Shown: positions 25,139 to 33,680 of the stretch, in pieces
How the letters are laid out: each line of letters opens with the position of its first letter
Numbering within the stretch: position 1 is the first letter of the stretch
From: Kitasatospora sp. NBC_00315
Lineage (GTDB): Bacteria > Actinomycetota > Actinomycetes > Streptomycetales > Streptomycetaceae
Length of the DNA stretch: 64,000 bases
Assembly: GCF_041435095.1 (NCBI RefSeq)
Contig: NZ_CP108025.1
Span: 4,154,001 to 4,218,000 of the forward strand
Direction of reading: 5' to 3'
The notes under the pieces: generated by a model
Seen by the model: the letters and a program-made list of their open reading frames with translations, nothing else
The model's database searches: none
What the model was told of the DNA's origin: nothing
Translations under genes and position numbers: made by a program

Positions 25139-25504
25139 TCAGCAGGTCGGCGGGCCGGGCGGCAGGTGGTTCTCGGCCCACCGGGCGAGTTCGCCGAGGG
25201 CCGGGCCGAGGGCGGCGCCCGCCTCGGTGAGGCGGTAGCTGACCCGCAGCGGCGGCCCCTCGTCCACCTGCCGCACCACCAGTCCGGCGTCCGCGAGTTC
25301 GGTGAGGCGGTCGGAGACCATCCGCTCGCTGATCCCGGGGACGGCGCGGCGCAGTTCGGAGAAGTACACCGGGCCGTGCTGGCTCAGCACGGCCATGATC
25401 AGCCCGGTCCAGCGCTTGCCGAGTACGTCGAACGCCCGGGTGATGGCGAGACCCACGCCGGCACACGGCTCGGTGATGCCCGTCGGAACCTCTTGCTGCG
25501 CCAT
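25139..25504 (-). CDS. HxlR-family winged-helix transcriptional regulator
   Basis: This 121-residue protein is a MarR-like winged-helix regulator of the HxlR family. It has the typical N-terminal cysteine (TEPCAGVGL), then AFDVLGKRWTGLIMAVL, the recognition region FSELRRAVPGISERMVSDRLTELADAGLV and the wing VSYRLTEAG. Members often sense electrophiles or quinones and control a divergent oxidoreductase. Here the divergent neighbour is an azoreductase-type flavoprotein 107 bp away, so local control of that gene is a sound inference. The cysteine near residue 14 could be the sensor. The ATG at 25504 fits the family length. Confidence 0.88.
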   Translation of the reverse strand: MAQQEVPTGITEPCAGVGLAITRAFDVLGKRWTGLIMAVLSQHGPVYFSELRRAVPGISERMVSDRLTELADAGLVVRQVDEGPPLRVSYRLTEAGAALGPALGELARWAENHLPPGPPTC

Positions 25505-25578
25505 GCCTACAGCGTACCGGCCCTCCGCCAGTGACTGAAGAAAAGTAAGCTGCTACGGTAATTGAAGCTGCCTGCGAA

Positions 25579-25592
25579 AAGGTCAGCACCTT
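25579..25592. promoter_or_regulatory. Candidate HxlR operator upstream of the azoreductase gene
   Basis: AAGGTCAGCACCTT is a 5-bp inverted repeat with a 4-bp spacer, 18 bases before the azoreductase ATG. A second imperfect palindrome around GTAAGCTGCTAC is at about 25546-25557. Two such sites in a short divergent promoter are typical for HxlR-type repressors. Binding is inferred. Confidence 0.35.
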
Positions 25593-25610
25593 ACCTATTG
25601 GAGGCACGCC

Positions 25611-26246
25611 ATGCCCACCCTGCTGCACATCGACTCGTCCGCCTTCGTGGACGGATCCGTCTCCCGTGAGGTCTCCGCCGCGTTCCGTGACGCCTGGCTC
25701 GAGCAGCACCCGGAGGGCACCGTGATCTACCGCGACGTGGCCGTGAACCCCGTGCCGCACCTCGGCGCCGACGGCATCGGCGGCGGTTTCGTCCCCGAGG
25801 ACCAGCGCACGCCGGAGCAGATCGCGGCGCTCGCGCTGCGCGAGGAGCTGGCCGCCGAACTGGAGCTGGCCGACGCCGTCGTCATCGGCACGCCGATGTA
25901 CAACTTCTCCATCCCGTCCAGCCTCAAGGCCTGGCTCGACCAGGTGATCATCGTCGGTCGCACCGGCGGGGAGAGCCCCTCGGCCGCCGGTACGCCGGTC
26001 ACCGTGGTCTCGGCGCGCGGCGGCTCCTACGGTCCGGGCAGCCCGCGTGAGAGCTTCGAGTTCGTCACCACCTACCTGGAGAAGGTGCTCACCGGGATGC
26101 TCGGCCTCCAGGTCGACTTCATCGTCCCGGAGTTCACGCTGGCGCCGGTCAACCCGGCGCTGGCCGAGTTCATCGAGCACGCCCGGACCTCCAAGGCGCA
26201 GGCCCTGGAGGCGGCCGTGACCAAGGCCAAGGCGCTCACCGTCTGA
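25611..26246 (+). CDS. azoR: FMN-dependent NADH-azoreductase / NAD(P)H quinone reductase
   Basis: This flavodoxin-fold enzyme uses NAD(P)H to reduce azo dyes and quinones by two electrons. The 211-residue protein starts MPTLLHIDSSAFVDGSVSREV (FMN phosphate loop). It has ADAVVIGTPMYNFSIPSSLKAWLDQVI, the classic AzoR flavin and dimer segment, and TVVSARGGSYGPGSPRESFEF. The length is usual for AzoR. A strong ribosome site (TTGGAGG) lies nine bases before the ATG. It is divergent from an HxlR regulator that probably controls it in response to electrophilic or quinone stress. Confidence 0.9.
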   Translation: MPTLLHIDSSAFVDGSVSREVSAAFRDAWLEQHPEGTVIYRDVAVNPVPHLGADGIGGGFVPEDQRTPEQIAALALREELAAELELADAVVIGTPMYNFSIPSSLKAWLDQVIIVGRTGGESPSAAGTPVTVVSARGGSYGPGSPRESFEFVTTYLEKVLTGMLGLQVDFIVPEFTLAPVNPALAEFIEHARTSKAQALEAAVTKAKALTV

Positions 26247-26433
26247 GGCCGGCCGGGGCCCGGACGGGCGGGCCGGGGCCCTTCGGCGCGCGGGGGCGCC
26301 CGGGCGCCGGGCTCCGCCCCGTCCGGGCGCGCCTACCCGGCAAACCCCGGCGACTGCTCCCATGCTGGGGTCCAGACACGGCGGAGCGGGCGTCCAGGCC
26401 CGGCCCGGCAGCGGACCGCACCAGGGAGCAGAA

Positions 26434-27405
26434 GTGACGTCGTCCCCGCCCGAGGAGAGTGCCGGACCGGACGACCCGACGGCCCGCCGCGCCGGGGCAC
26501 CGGACGTCCGTCCGCTGGAGACCGCGGTCTTCACCGGGCCCGAGTCGGCCTTCTTCGCGACCTCCACGCTGATCCTCGGCGAGCGGACCGCGATCCTGGT
26601 GGACGCCCAGCTCACCCGCAGCGCCGGACGGGAGCTCGCCGAGTGGGTGGCCGGCAAGGGGCGCCGCCTGCTGGCGATCGTCATCACCCACGAGCACCCC
26701 GACCACTACTTCGGCGCCGAGGAGGTGCTGCGGCTCTTCCCCGAGGCGCAGCTGCTGGCCGCGCCGCCGGTGGTGGAGGGCATCCTGCGCACGGCCGCCG
26801 CCAAGGTGGCCCAGTGGAAGCCGGTCTACGGGGACGACATCCCCGACCACCCGCTGGTGCCCGCGCAGCTGCTCCCGCAGCCCCTGATGATCGACCGGCA
26901 GCTGATCCCCGTGCTGCTGCTCGGCCAGGCCGACTGCGGCGGATCGACCGTGGTGCACGTCCCCAGCGTCGGCACCGTGGTCGCCGGGGACTTCGCGTAC
27001 AACGGCACCCACGTCTGGACCGCCGACACCACGCCGGAGCAGCGCGCGCAGTGGGCGCACAACCTCGACCGGATCGCGGGCCTGGGCGCCGAGCACGTCA
27101 TCGCCGGTCACCGGGCCCCCGACCGGGGCGACGACGCGGCCGGGGTGCTCGGGTTCACGGCGCAGTACCTGCGGGACTTCGACGCCCGGCTGCGTGAACA
27201 CCCCTCGGACGCGGAGGCACTGGTCACCGCCATGAACGAGCGGTACGCCGAGCTGACGCTGCCCGCCTTCCTGGAGCTCGGCGCGGCCGCGAACGTGGCC
27301 CGGCGGCAGGTGGCCGACGTCGCACTGCGGCCGCGCGAGGCGGTGGAGGAGGACGAGATCGTCGAAGGCGAGATCGTCGAGGACGAGGACCCCGGCGGCC
27401 GCTGA
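26434..27405 (+). CDS. MBL-fold metallo-hydrolase
   Basis: This 323-residue cytoplasmic protein has the metallo-beta-lactamase fold. The metal motif is THEHPDHYFGAEE, and later ligands are likely in VVAGDFAYNGTHVW (Asp) and VIAGHRAPDRG (His). It resembles hydrolases of unknown substrate related to quorum-quenching or QncR-like proteins rather than true beta-lactamases, and it has no signal peptide. The C-terminus is acidic and slightly repetitive (EDEIVEGEIVEDED). The GTG at 26434, after CAGGGAGCAGAA, was preferred to an ATG at 26362 whose extra residues look non-coding. It is followed 34 bp later by the mobA-like gene. Confidence 0.83.
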   Translation: MTSSPPEESAGPDDPTARRAGAPDVRPLETAVFTGPESAFFATSTLILGERTAILVDAQLTRSAGRELAEWVAGKGRRLLAIVITHEHPDHYFGAEEVLRLFPEAQLLAAPPVVEGILRTAAAKVAQWKPVYGDDIPDHPLVPAQLLPQPLMIDRQLIPVLLLGQADCGGSTVVHVPSVGTVVAGDFAYNGTHVWTADTTPEQRAQWAHNLDRIAGLGAEHVIAGHRAPDRGDDAAGVLGFTAQYLRDFDARLREHPSDAEALVTAMNERYAELTLPAFLELGAAANVARRQVADVALRPREAVEEDEIVEGEIVEDEDPGGR

Positions 27406-27439
27406 CCGGGGCGCCGGCGCCCCGGGCGGATACTGAGGC

Positions 27440-28078
27440 ATGACACCGTACGACGTGATCGTGCCGGCGGGCGGCGCCGCCCGCCGCCTCGGCGGCGCGG
27501 ACAAGCCGGGCCTGCGGGTCGGCGCCGACACCCTGCTCGACCGGGTCCTGGCCGCCTGCGCCGGGGCCGGCGCGACCGTGGTGGTCGGGCCGCGGCGGCC
27601 GACCGGCCGGGGCACGGTGAGCTGGACCAGGGAGGAGCCGCCCGGCGGTGGCCCGGTCGCGGCCGTCGCCGCGGGTCTGCCCCTGGTGACCCGGGACGTG
27701 GTGCTGCTGCTCGCCGCCGACCTGCCGTTCCTCGACGAGCGGACGGTCCACCGCCTGGTGGCCGCACTGGGCGACGAGCGGGGCGCACCCGAGGCGGCCC
27801 TGCTGGTGGACGCCACGGGCCGGGACCAGCCGCTCGCCGCCGCCTACCGGACCGGCGCGCTGCGCGCCGCGCTCGCGTCCCTCGGCGATCCGGCCGGGCT
27901 CCCGCTGCGCCGGCTCACCGCCGGGCTTCGCACGGTGCGCCTGGCGGACGACGAGGACGTCGCGTACGACTGCGACACCTGGGAGGAGCTGGCCGACGCC
28001 CGGGAGCGGGATCGGGCCGCCTCGCGGGACCGGGCCGCCTCACCGGGCCGCGGTTCGGCGGGACCGGCCGACGGCTGA
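27440..28078 (+). CDS. mobA: MobA-like molybdenum cofactor nucleotidyltransferase
   Basis: This 212-residue NTP-transferase probably attaches GMP to molybdopterin-molybdenum. It has the nucleotide-binding start DVIVPAGGAARRLGGADKPGLRVG, which is the family's GGxSxRMG(x)DK loop in a variant form. It also has VVLLLAADLPFLDERTV, with the metal-binding Asp. The final 25 residues are a low-complexity Arg/Ala-rich tail. The GGxA version of the loop departs from canonical MobA, so it could be another small-molecule nucleotidyltransferase. The DUF6457 and moeA genes downstream support a molybdenum cofactor role. Confidence 0.78.
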   Translation: MTPYDVIVPAGGAARRLGGADKPGLRVGADTLLDRVLAACAGAGATVVVGPRRPTGRGTVSWTREEPPGGGPVAAVAAGLPLVTRDVVLLLAADLPFLDERTVHRLVAALGDERGAPEAALLVDATGRDQPLAAAYRTGALRAALASLGDPAGLPLRRLTAGLRTVRLADDEDVAYDCDTWEELADARERDRAASRDRAASPGRGSAGPADG

Positions 28079-28191
28079 ACGGCCGTCGCCCGGCGGCTCA
28101 CGGCGGCCACGGGCCGGTTGTGAGCGAAACGACGCGCGCTGCTCACGGCCGCAACGTCCCGGGTGGACGTTCGATCGGGCAGCATGGGGCC

Positions 28192-28524
28192 ATGGATCGC
28201 ACGCTGGACGACTGGATCGCCGAGGTCGGCGCCGAGCTGGGCATCGACCTCGATGTCGACGTACCCGGGCTGCTCGACCTGGCCAGGGTGGTCGCGCACG
28301 GGGTGGCGCGCCCGGCCGCCCCGCTGACCGCCTTCCTGATCGGGTACGCGGCCGCCCAGCAGGGCGGCGGGGCGCAGGCCGTGGCGCGGGCCCGGCTGCG
28401 CACGGCGGCGCTCGCCGAGCGCTGGGCGGCCGCCGAGTCCGAGCAGGGCCCGGAGGAAGGCGCGGAGCAGGGCCCGGAGGAAAGCGCTGAGCAGGGCGCG
28501 GAGCGGGAACCGGGGCGCGGGTGA
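28192..28524 (+). CDS. DUF6457 protein in the molybdenum cofactor cluster
   Basis: This 110-residue protein starts MDRTLDDWIAEVGAELGIDLDVDVPGLLDLARVVAHGVARPAAPLTAFLIGYA, the conserved core of DUF6457. The core is followed by an acidic repeat tail (EQGPEEGAEQGPEESAEQGAE). Actinobacteria keep this family between mobA-like and moeA genes, and its function is unknown. The ATG at 28192 begins the domain. Its stop overlaps the moeA start by four bases (GTGA), so the two are translationally coupled. A role as a molybdenum cofactor accessory is inferred from context only. Confidence 0.8.
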   Translation: MDRTLDDWIAEVGAELGIDLDVDVPGLLDLARVVAHGVARPAAPLTAFLIGYAAAQQGGGAQAVARARLRTAALAERWAAAESEQGPEEGAEQGPEESAEQGAEREPGRG

Positions 28525-29747
28525 GCGCCCCGGTCGCCGCCCCCGTGACCGCGTCCGCGAACCCGGGCGGCTCCGGCGCCGTCCGCGAGCTGTCCTGGCC
28601 GCGGGCCCGCGACGCGGCCCGCCGCGCCGGCCACCGGAGCCCGGCGCCCGCTGCGCTGCACCTGGAGCTCGCCGAGGCGTACGGTCACGTCCTGGCCGAG
28701 CCGCTCACCGCGCTCACCGACCTGCCCGCCTTCGACACCGCCGCGATGGACGGCTGGGCCGTCGCCGGCCCCGGTCCCTGGCGCCCGACGGGCCGGCTGC
28801 TCGCCGGGGAGCCGGCCGCGCCGCTCGCCGACGGCGCCGCCGTGGAGATCGCCACCGGCGCCCAGCTGCCGCCCGGTGCCACCGCCGTCCTGCGGCGCGA
28901 GCACGGCCGCGGCGACGGAGTCCTGTTGCATGAGCGCACTCCCGGCGCGCTGACCCCCGGACAGGACGTCCGCCCGCGCGGCCAGGAGTGCCACCGGGGC
29001 GACCAGCTGCTCGCCGTCGGCACCCCGGTCGGGCCGTCCGTGCTCGGCCTGGCCGCCGCCAGCGGCCACGACCGGCTGGCGGTCCACCGGCGACCCACCG
29101 TCGAACTTCTGGTGCTCGGCGACGAACTGCTCGACCAGGGCCTGCCGCAGCCCGGCAGGGTCCGCGACGCGCTCGGTCCGCTGCTGCTGCCCTGGCTGCG
29201 CGCGGCCGGCGCCGAGGTGCTCGGCCGGCGTCCGGTGCGGGACGACTTCGGACTGCTGCGGGACGCCGTGCGGCACTCGCCCGCCGACGTGGTGGTCACC
29301 ACGGGGGGCACCGCGGCCGGGCCGGTCGACTTCCTGCACCAGGCCCTGACGGCGGCCGGCGCCCGCCTCCTGGTGGACGGCGTGGCGGTCCGGCCGGGGC
29401 ACCCGATGGTGCTCGCCGAACTGCCCGACGGCCGGCACCTGGTGGGTCTGCCCGGCAATCCGCTGGCCGCCGTGGCCGGCGCCGTCACGCTCGCCCTGCC
29501 GTTGCTGCACCGGCTGGGCGGCCGGGCCGCCGGCGCTCCCCGGACCCTGCCGGCCGCCACCGACCTGCCCGGCCACCCGCACGACACCCGCCTCGTGCCC
29601 GTCCGCCGGACCGAGCACGGCGTGCTGCCGCTGGCCTTCGACGGTCCCGCGATGCTGCGTGGTCTGGTGCTGGCCGATGCCCTCGCCGTGGTGGCGCCGG
29701 GCGGTGTCCGGGCCGGGGCCGTGGTCGAGCTGCTCCCCGTGCCGTGA
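28521..29747 (+). CDS. moeA: Molybdopterin molybdotransferase MoeA
   Basis: MoeA inserts molybdenum into molybdopterin, the last common step of molybdenum cofactor synthesis. The 408-residue protein has the N-terminal signature DLPAFDTAAMDGWAV, GAQLPPGATAVLRREH, the MPT-binding line VVVTTGGTAAGPVDFL, and LVGLPGNPLAAVAG. The first 20 or so residues are variable. The GTG start at 28521 overlaps the DUF6457 stop. The end lies only six bases from the end of the convergent K+ channel gene, with no terminator between. The family assignment is secure. Confidence 0.92.
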   Translation: MSAPVAAPVTASANPGGSGAVRELSWPRARDAARRAGHRSPAPAALHLELAEAYGHVLAEPLTALTDLPAFDTAAMDGWAVAGPGPWRPTGRLLAGEPAAPLADGAAVEIATGAQLPPGATAVLRREHGRGDGVLLHERTPGALTPGQDVRPRGQECHRGDQLLAVGTPVGPSVLGLAAASGHDRLAVHRRPTVELLVLGDELLDQGLPQPGRVRDALGPLLLPWLRAAGAEVLGRRPVRDDFGLLRDAVRHSPADVVVTTGGTAAGPVDFLHQALTAAGARLLVDGVAVRPGHPMVLAELPDGRHLVGLPGNPLAAVAGAVTLALPLLHRLGGRAAGAPRTLPAATDLPGHPHDTRLVPVRRTEHGVLPLAFDGPAMLRGLVLADALAVVAPGGVRAGAVVELLPVP

Positions 29748-29753
29748 GGCCGG

Positions 29754-30866
29754 TCAGTCGGCCAGGGGGGACGCCTGCCGGATGGTGATCACCCGGTCGG
29801 TCAGCTGGAGGGTGCCGGCCTCCGGGTCGGTGTAGTTCAACAGCCGCCGCCCCCGCAGTACGGCGACCACCAGGTCGGCGCACTCGCGCGGACTGCGGCC
29901 CGCCTCGGCCCGGGTGACCGGCCGCTCGACCACGTCGAGCCCGGTGCCGTAGGTGAGCAGGTCCTCCATCACGGCGCCCGCGCGGGGGCTGAGCATCGAC
30001 ATGCCGAGCAGCCGCCCGGCCGAGCTGGAGCTGGTGACCACCACGTCGGCGCCGCTCTGTCGCAGCAGCGGCGCGTTCTCGTCCTCCCGCACCGCCGCGA
30101 CCACGGTGGCGGCCTTGTTGAGCTGGCGGGCGGTCAGGGTGACCAGGACGGCGGTGTCGTCCCGCTGCGGGGCGATCACGACCTGGGCGGCGCGCGGCAG
30201 TTCGGCCCGCAGCAGGGTGTCCGTCCGGGTGGCGTCGCCGACCACGCCGACCAGACCGTCCCGGGCGGCCTGGTCGACCACCTTCTGCTGGGGGTCCACC
30301 ACGACGATGGAGTCCTTGGGCACGCCCTGGCCGAGCAGGGTGTGCACGGCGCTGCGGCCCTTGGTGCCGTAGCCGATCACGACGGTGTGCTCGCGCACGG
30401 TGGACCTCCATCGTCCGATGCGCCATTGCTGGCGGGTGCGTTCGGTGAGCACCTCCAGGGTGGTGCCGACCAGGATGATCAGGAAGACCACGCGAAGCGG
30501 CGTGATCACCAGGATGTTGACGAGCCTGGCGCTGTCGCTGACCGGGGTGATGTCGCCGTACCCGGTGGTCGAGAGGGTGACGGTGGCGTAGTAGGCGGCG
30601 TCCAGCAGGTCGACGGAGCCGTCGGCGTTGTCGTTGTAGCCTGCGCTGTCGGCCCAGACGATCAGCGTGGTGAGGGCCAGCACGCCGAACGCGAGCAGCA
30701 GACGCTTCATCACCTGCCGCAGCGGCGGCGTCGCGGTCCGGGTGGGCAGCGTGATCCGACGGTCGGCCTCCGAGCCGCCGCGCGCGACGTTCCTGGCTCC
30801 GCGGCCGGCGAGCCACAGCCGCGACGGCCTGGCACCGGAGCGCGGTGGGGGGTTCTCGTGGGTCAT
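29754..30866 (-). CDS. Two-helix potassium channel with TrkA-N (RCK) domain
   Basis: This protein is a K+ channel subunit with cytoplasmic regulatory domains. After a basic N-terminus comes a first helix (LLLAFGVLALTTLIVWA), the pore helix and selectivity filter TVTLSTTGYGDITPV, and a second helix (ILVITPLRVVFLIILVGTTLEVL). Then comes a Rossmann-type TrkA-N domain (HTVVIGYGTKGRSAV ... VVDPQQ ... GDATRTDTLLRA) and a TrkA-C part near the end (LNYTDPEAGTLQLTDRVITI). The start is uncertain among 30866 (MTHENPP), 30878 and 30893; none has a strong ribosome site, and 30866 was chosen by resemblance to related proteins. The length with this start is 370 residues. It probably forms a nucleotide-gated tetramer. 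Confidence 0.88.
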   Translation of the reverse strand: MTHENPPPRSGARPSRLWLAGRGARNVARGGSEADRRITLPTRTATPPLRQVMKRLLLAFGVLALTTLIVWADSAGYNDNADGSVDLLDAAYYATVTLSTTGYGDITPVSDSARLVNILVITPLRVVFLIILVGTTLEVLTERTRQQWRIGRWRSTVREHTVVIGYGTKGRSAVHTLLGQGVPKDSIVVVDPQQKVVDQAARDGLVGVVGDATRTDTLLRAELPRAAQVVIAPQRDDTAVLVTLTARQLNKAATVVAAVREDENAPLLRQSGADVVVTSSSSAGRLLGMSMLSPRAGAVMEDLLTYGTGLDVVERPVTRAEAGRSPRECADLVVAVLRGRRLLNYTDPEAGTLQLTDRVITIRQASPLAD

Positions 30867-31003
30867 ACGAGGAATCATGCGGTGCACGGCCACCCGGGGC
30901 GGCCCCGCCGCGCGGCGGGGCGCGGCCGCGGACGACGGGCCCGCTCCGGCAGGTCGCCGCCGGAAACGACGCGTCCCGTCGCCGCTCGCAGTAGCTTCGG
31001 GGC

Positions 31004-31981
31004 ATGCGAGCCATCACGATTCCCAAGCCCGGCGGCCCCGACGCGCTGACCTGGGCCGAAGTTCCCGATCCGGTGCCCGGGCCGGGCGAGGTGCTGGTCG
31101 AGGTCGCGGCGACCGCCGTCAACCGGGCCGACCTGCTGCAGCGTCAGGGCTTCTACGACCCGCCGCCGGGTGCCTCGCCCTACCCGGGACTGGAGTGCTC
31201 CGGCCGGATCGCCGGGCTCGGTCCGGGCGTGGCCGGCTGGGGCATCGGCGACGAGGTGTGCGCCCTGCTGGCCGGCGGCGGCTACGCGCAACGGGTGGCG
31301 GTGCCGGTCGGGCAGCTGCTGCCGGTGCCCGAGGGGCTGAGCCCGGAGGAGGCCGCCGCGCTGCCGGAGGTGGCCTCGACGGTCTGGTCGAACCTGTTCA
31401 TGGTGGCGCATCTGCGCCCCGCCGAGACGGTGCTGCTGCACGGTGGGGCGAGCGGCATCGGCACCATGGCGATCCAGCTCGCCAAGGCGGTCGGCGCCCG
31501 GGTGCTGGTGACCGCCGGCAGCGCGCGGAAGCTGGAGCGCTGCGCCGAGCTCGGCGCGGACGTGGGCATCGACTACCGCGAGCAGGACTTCGTGCAGGCC
31601 GTCCGGGAGGCCACCGGCGGCGCCGGTGCGGACGTGGTGCTGGACATCATGGGCGCCAAGTACCTGCAGCGGAACGTGGACGCCCTGGCCCTGAACGGGC
31701 GGCTGGTGATCATCGGGCTCCAGGGCGGGGCGAGCGCCGAGCTCGACCTCGGCACGCTGCTCGCCAAGCGGGCCGCCGTGGTCGCGACCTCGCTGCGGGG
31801 CCGTCCGCTGGCGGAGAAGGCGGCGATCGTGGCGGGCGTGCGGGAGCACGTGTGGCCGCTGATCGAGTCGGGCGTGGTGAAACCGGTGGTCGACCGGGTG
31901 CTGCCGCTGGCCGAGGCGGCCCGGGCGCACCGGGTGCTGGAGGAGGGGGAGCAGGTGGGCAAGGTGGTCCTGCGGGTGTGA
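31004..31981 (+). CDS. NAD(P)H-quinone oxidoreductase (zinc-free MDR family)
   Basis: This 325-residue enzyme belongs to the quinone oxidoreductase/PIG3 branch of medium-chain reductases. It has an N-terminal GroES-like domain (MRAITIPKPGGPDALTW, AVNRADLLQRQGFYDPPPG) and a Rossmann domain with TVLLHGGASGIGTMAIQLAKAVGARV for NADPH. The zinc cysteines of alcohol dehydrogenases are absent. ASTVWSNLFMVAHLRPAETV and the C-terminal VLEEGEQVGKVVLRV are typical of the family. The ATG at 31004 starts the conserved sequence. It is divergent from the K+ channel gene. The physiological substrate is unknown. Confidence 0.9.
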   Translation: MRAITIPKPGGPDALTWAEVPDPVPGPGEVLVEVAATAVNRADLLQRQGFYDPPPGASPYPGLECSGRIAGLGPGVAGWGIGDEVCALLAGGGYAQRVAVPVGQLLPVPEGLSPEEAAALPEVASTVWSNLFMVAHLRPAETVLLHGGASGIGTMAIQLAKAVGARVLVTAGSARKLERCAELGADVGIDYREQDFVQAVREATGGAGADVVLDIMGAKYLQRNVDALALNGRLVIIGLQGGASAELDLGTLLAKRAAVVATSLRGRPLAEKAAIVAGVREHVWPLIESGVVKPVVDRVLPLAEAARAHRVLEEGEQVGKVVLRV

Positions 31982-31998
31982 CGGGGGCGGCCGGGCAC

Positions 31999-32061
31999 GG
32001 GCTCCGGGCGGTGCGGTACGGGCTCCGGCCGGTGCGGTACGGGCTCCGGCCGGTGCGGTAC
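31999..32061 (+). repeat. Three tandem 21-bp repeats
   Basis: Units GGGCTCCGGCCGGTGCGGTAC-type start at 31999, 32020 and 32041; the first differs from the others at one base. They begin about 20 bases after the quinone reductase stop. The repeat lies in the 185-bp gap before the Ala/Pro-rich protein gene. Confidence 0.85.
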
Positions 32062-32166
32062 GGCTGTTCGAAATGCCCCGATTGTCCGACTGTGTGAGGC
32101 TGGTTCGGAGCTGTCCCGCCGCCGGCCGCGCCGAAGCGCGGTCGGCCGTCGGAAGGACCTCCGTCC

Positions 32167-33405
32167 GTGGCCGCACTTCCGTACGTGATCTCCGAGCTCC
32201 TTCCCACCGCCCCGCGCCGTGTCCGCACCGGTGCCACCGGCGGCGCGCCCGCCGCGTCCGGGGCCGGCCGCCGTCGGCCGGTGGCCGGCTGGGCCGGTGT
32301 CACGGCCGCCGGGCTGGCCCTGCCGCTGCTGCTGGCCGGCCCCGTCGCCGCTCTCACGGTGCACGGCGACGGCGGGGCGGTGGTCCAGCGCGCCGCTGAC
32401 CCACCGCCGGCCGCGGACCCGGCGCCGGAGGTGGCCCCGGGCGTGGGCGCGGCGGACGACGCCCTCCAGGCGGCCGCCGGGGCCGCCGGGGCCGCCGCGC
32501 AGGCGGTCCAGCAGGCACTGGAGCAGGCCCAGGCCGTGGCCGCCCTCGTCGGGGCGCCGGCCGAGCTGCCGGGGCTGTTCCCGGCGACCGCCGCCGCTCT
32601 CGCCCCCTCCGCTCTCGCCCCCGTCGCGACGGACGCGCCGATCCCGGACGCAGCCGACACGCCGTCCGCCGGGGGGCCCGCGGCCTCCCCGGCCGCGGAC
32701 GCGCCGTCGGCCCCGCCCGCGCCTTCGCCGCCCGCCACGCCCCGGCCCAGCTCGACCCGCTCGGTGACGCCGACCGCCGGGCCGAGCCCGGAGCCGTCCG
32801 CCGGGGCGGGGAGTTCCGCGGCGCCGGAGCCGTCCGGGTCCCCGTCGGCCGCGCCCTCGGCCGGACCGGCGGCCGGACCGGCGGTCCCGTCCGCAGCCCC
32901 GTCCGGCGCCCCGTCCGCGGTGCCGTCCGCAGCGCCGTCCGACGCCGCCGAGTGGGCGGGCGCCGCTCCCGGGTGGACGGGCGAGGGCCCGCCGTCCGCG
33001 TCCCCCGAGCCCGGCGCGGACCCGGCGCCCTCGGCCTCCCCGCTCCACCGGCGCCGTCCCGCCTCGGGCCAGGACTGGGGGGACGGTCGTCTCCCGGCCC
33101 CCGTGCAGGCCCCAGCGGCGGGCCGTGGCCAGGGGCAGGAACAGGGGCAGCAACAGGCCCCGGACGCCGGTCGGGGCCGGATCCGGCAGAGCCCGGCTCC
33201 GGCGGCCCCGGACGCGCAGTCCCCCGCCGCGCAGGCCCCGGACGCGGACGCCGTGCCGGCCGAGGAGGGCGTCACCGTGGCCGGCCCGGTCGCCGCCGCC
33301 CCGCGCTGGAGCGATCCGTCCACGCTCCAGCTGCCGCTCGGGGCGGGGCTGGCCCTGATCGGCAGCGGCCTGGCCCTGGTGGGCCTGCGGATGCGCCGGG
33401 GATGA
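32167..33405 (+). CDS. Ala/Pro/Ser-rich membrane-anchored protein of unknown function
   Basis: This 412-residue protein is of very low complexity. An N-terminal hydrophobic segment (GWAGVTAAGLALPLLLAGPVAALTV) may be a signal anchor. An Ala-rich helix (LQAAAGAAGAAAQAVQQALEQAQAVAALVG) follows, then about 200 residues rich in Pro, Ala and Ser. A second hydrophobic segment ends in RMRRG (STLQLPLGAGLALIGSGLALVGLRMRRG). The ends look like a surface protein spanning wall or periplasm, though there is no LPXTG or LAXTG motif before the last helix. The GTG start follows GGAAGGAC. The gene sits alone. Composition makes homology statements unsafe; coding is supported by the ribosome site and the two well-formed hydrophobic ends. 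Confidence 0.65.
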   Translation: MAALPYVISELLPTAPRRVRTGATGGAPAASGAGRRRPVAGWAGVTAAGLALPLLLAGPVAALTVHGDGGAVVQRAADPPPAADPAPEVAPGVGAADDALQAAAGAAGAAAQAVQQALEQAQAVAALVGAPAELPGLFPATAAALAPSALAPVATDAPIPDAADTPSAGGPAASPAADAPSAPPAPSPPATPRPSSTRSVTPTAGPSPEPSAGAGSSAAPEPSGSPSAAPSAGPAAGPAVPSAAPSGAPSAVPSAAPSDAAEWAGAAPGWTGEGPPSASPEPGADPAPSASPLHRRRPASGQDWGDGRLPAPVQAPAAGRGQGQEQGQQQAPDAGRGRIRQSPAPAAPDAQSPAAQAPDADAVPAEEGVTVAGPVAAAPRWSDPSTLQLPLGAGLALIGSGLALVGLRMRRG

Positions 33406-33680
33406 TCCCGGCGCGGCCCGGCGGCCGCGCCGGATACGCCCCCCCGCGCGCCGTCACACTTGACCGCGTCTGACGGCCCAGCAGATCATCGTCCCGATGG
33501 GGGCCACCACGGGGACGGCCGCACCGCCGGCGAACGCGCGGGGGCGCGCCCGGACGCCGTCCGGAGCCCGGCCGCAGCGTCCCGGGAGCGCGGCGAACCG
33601 CAGCCGACCGCGACGAACCGCATCGAACCGCGTCCGGCACGTGCCGGGGCCTTCCGCCCCCCGAAGCCCGGTGAGAGAGA

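Noticed and set aside
26434..27405. Beta-lactamase
   Set aside because: It has the MBL fold but no signal peptide, and the wider sequence does not resemble class B beta-lactamases.
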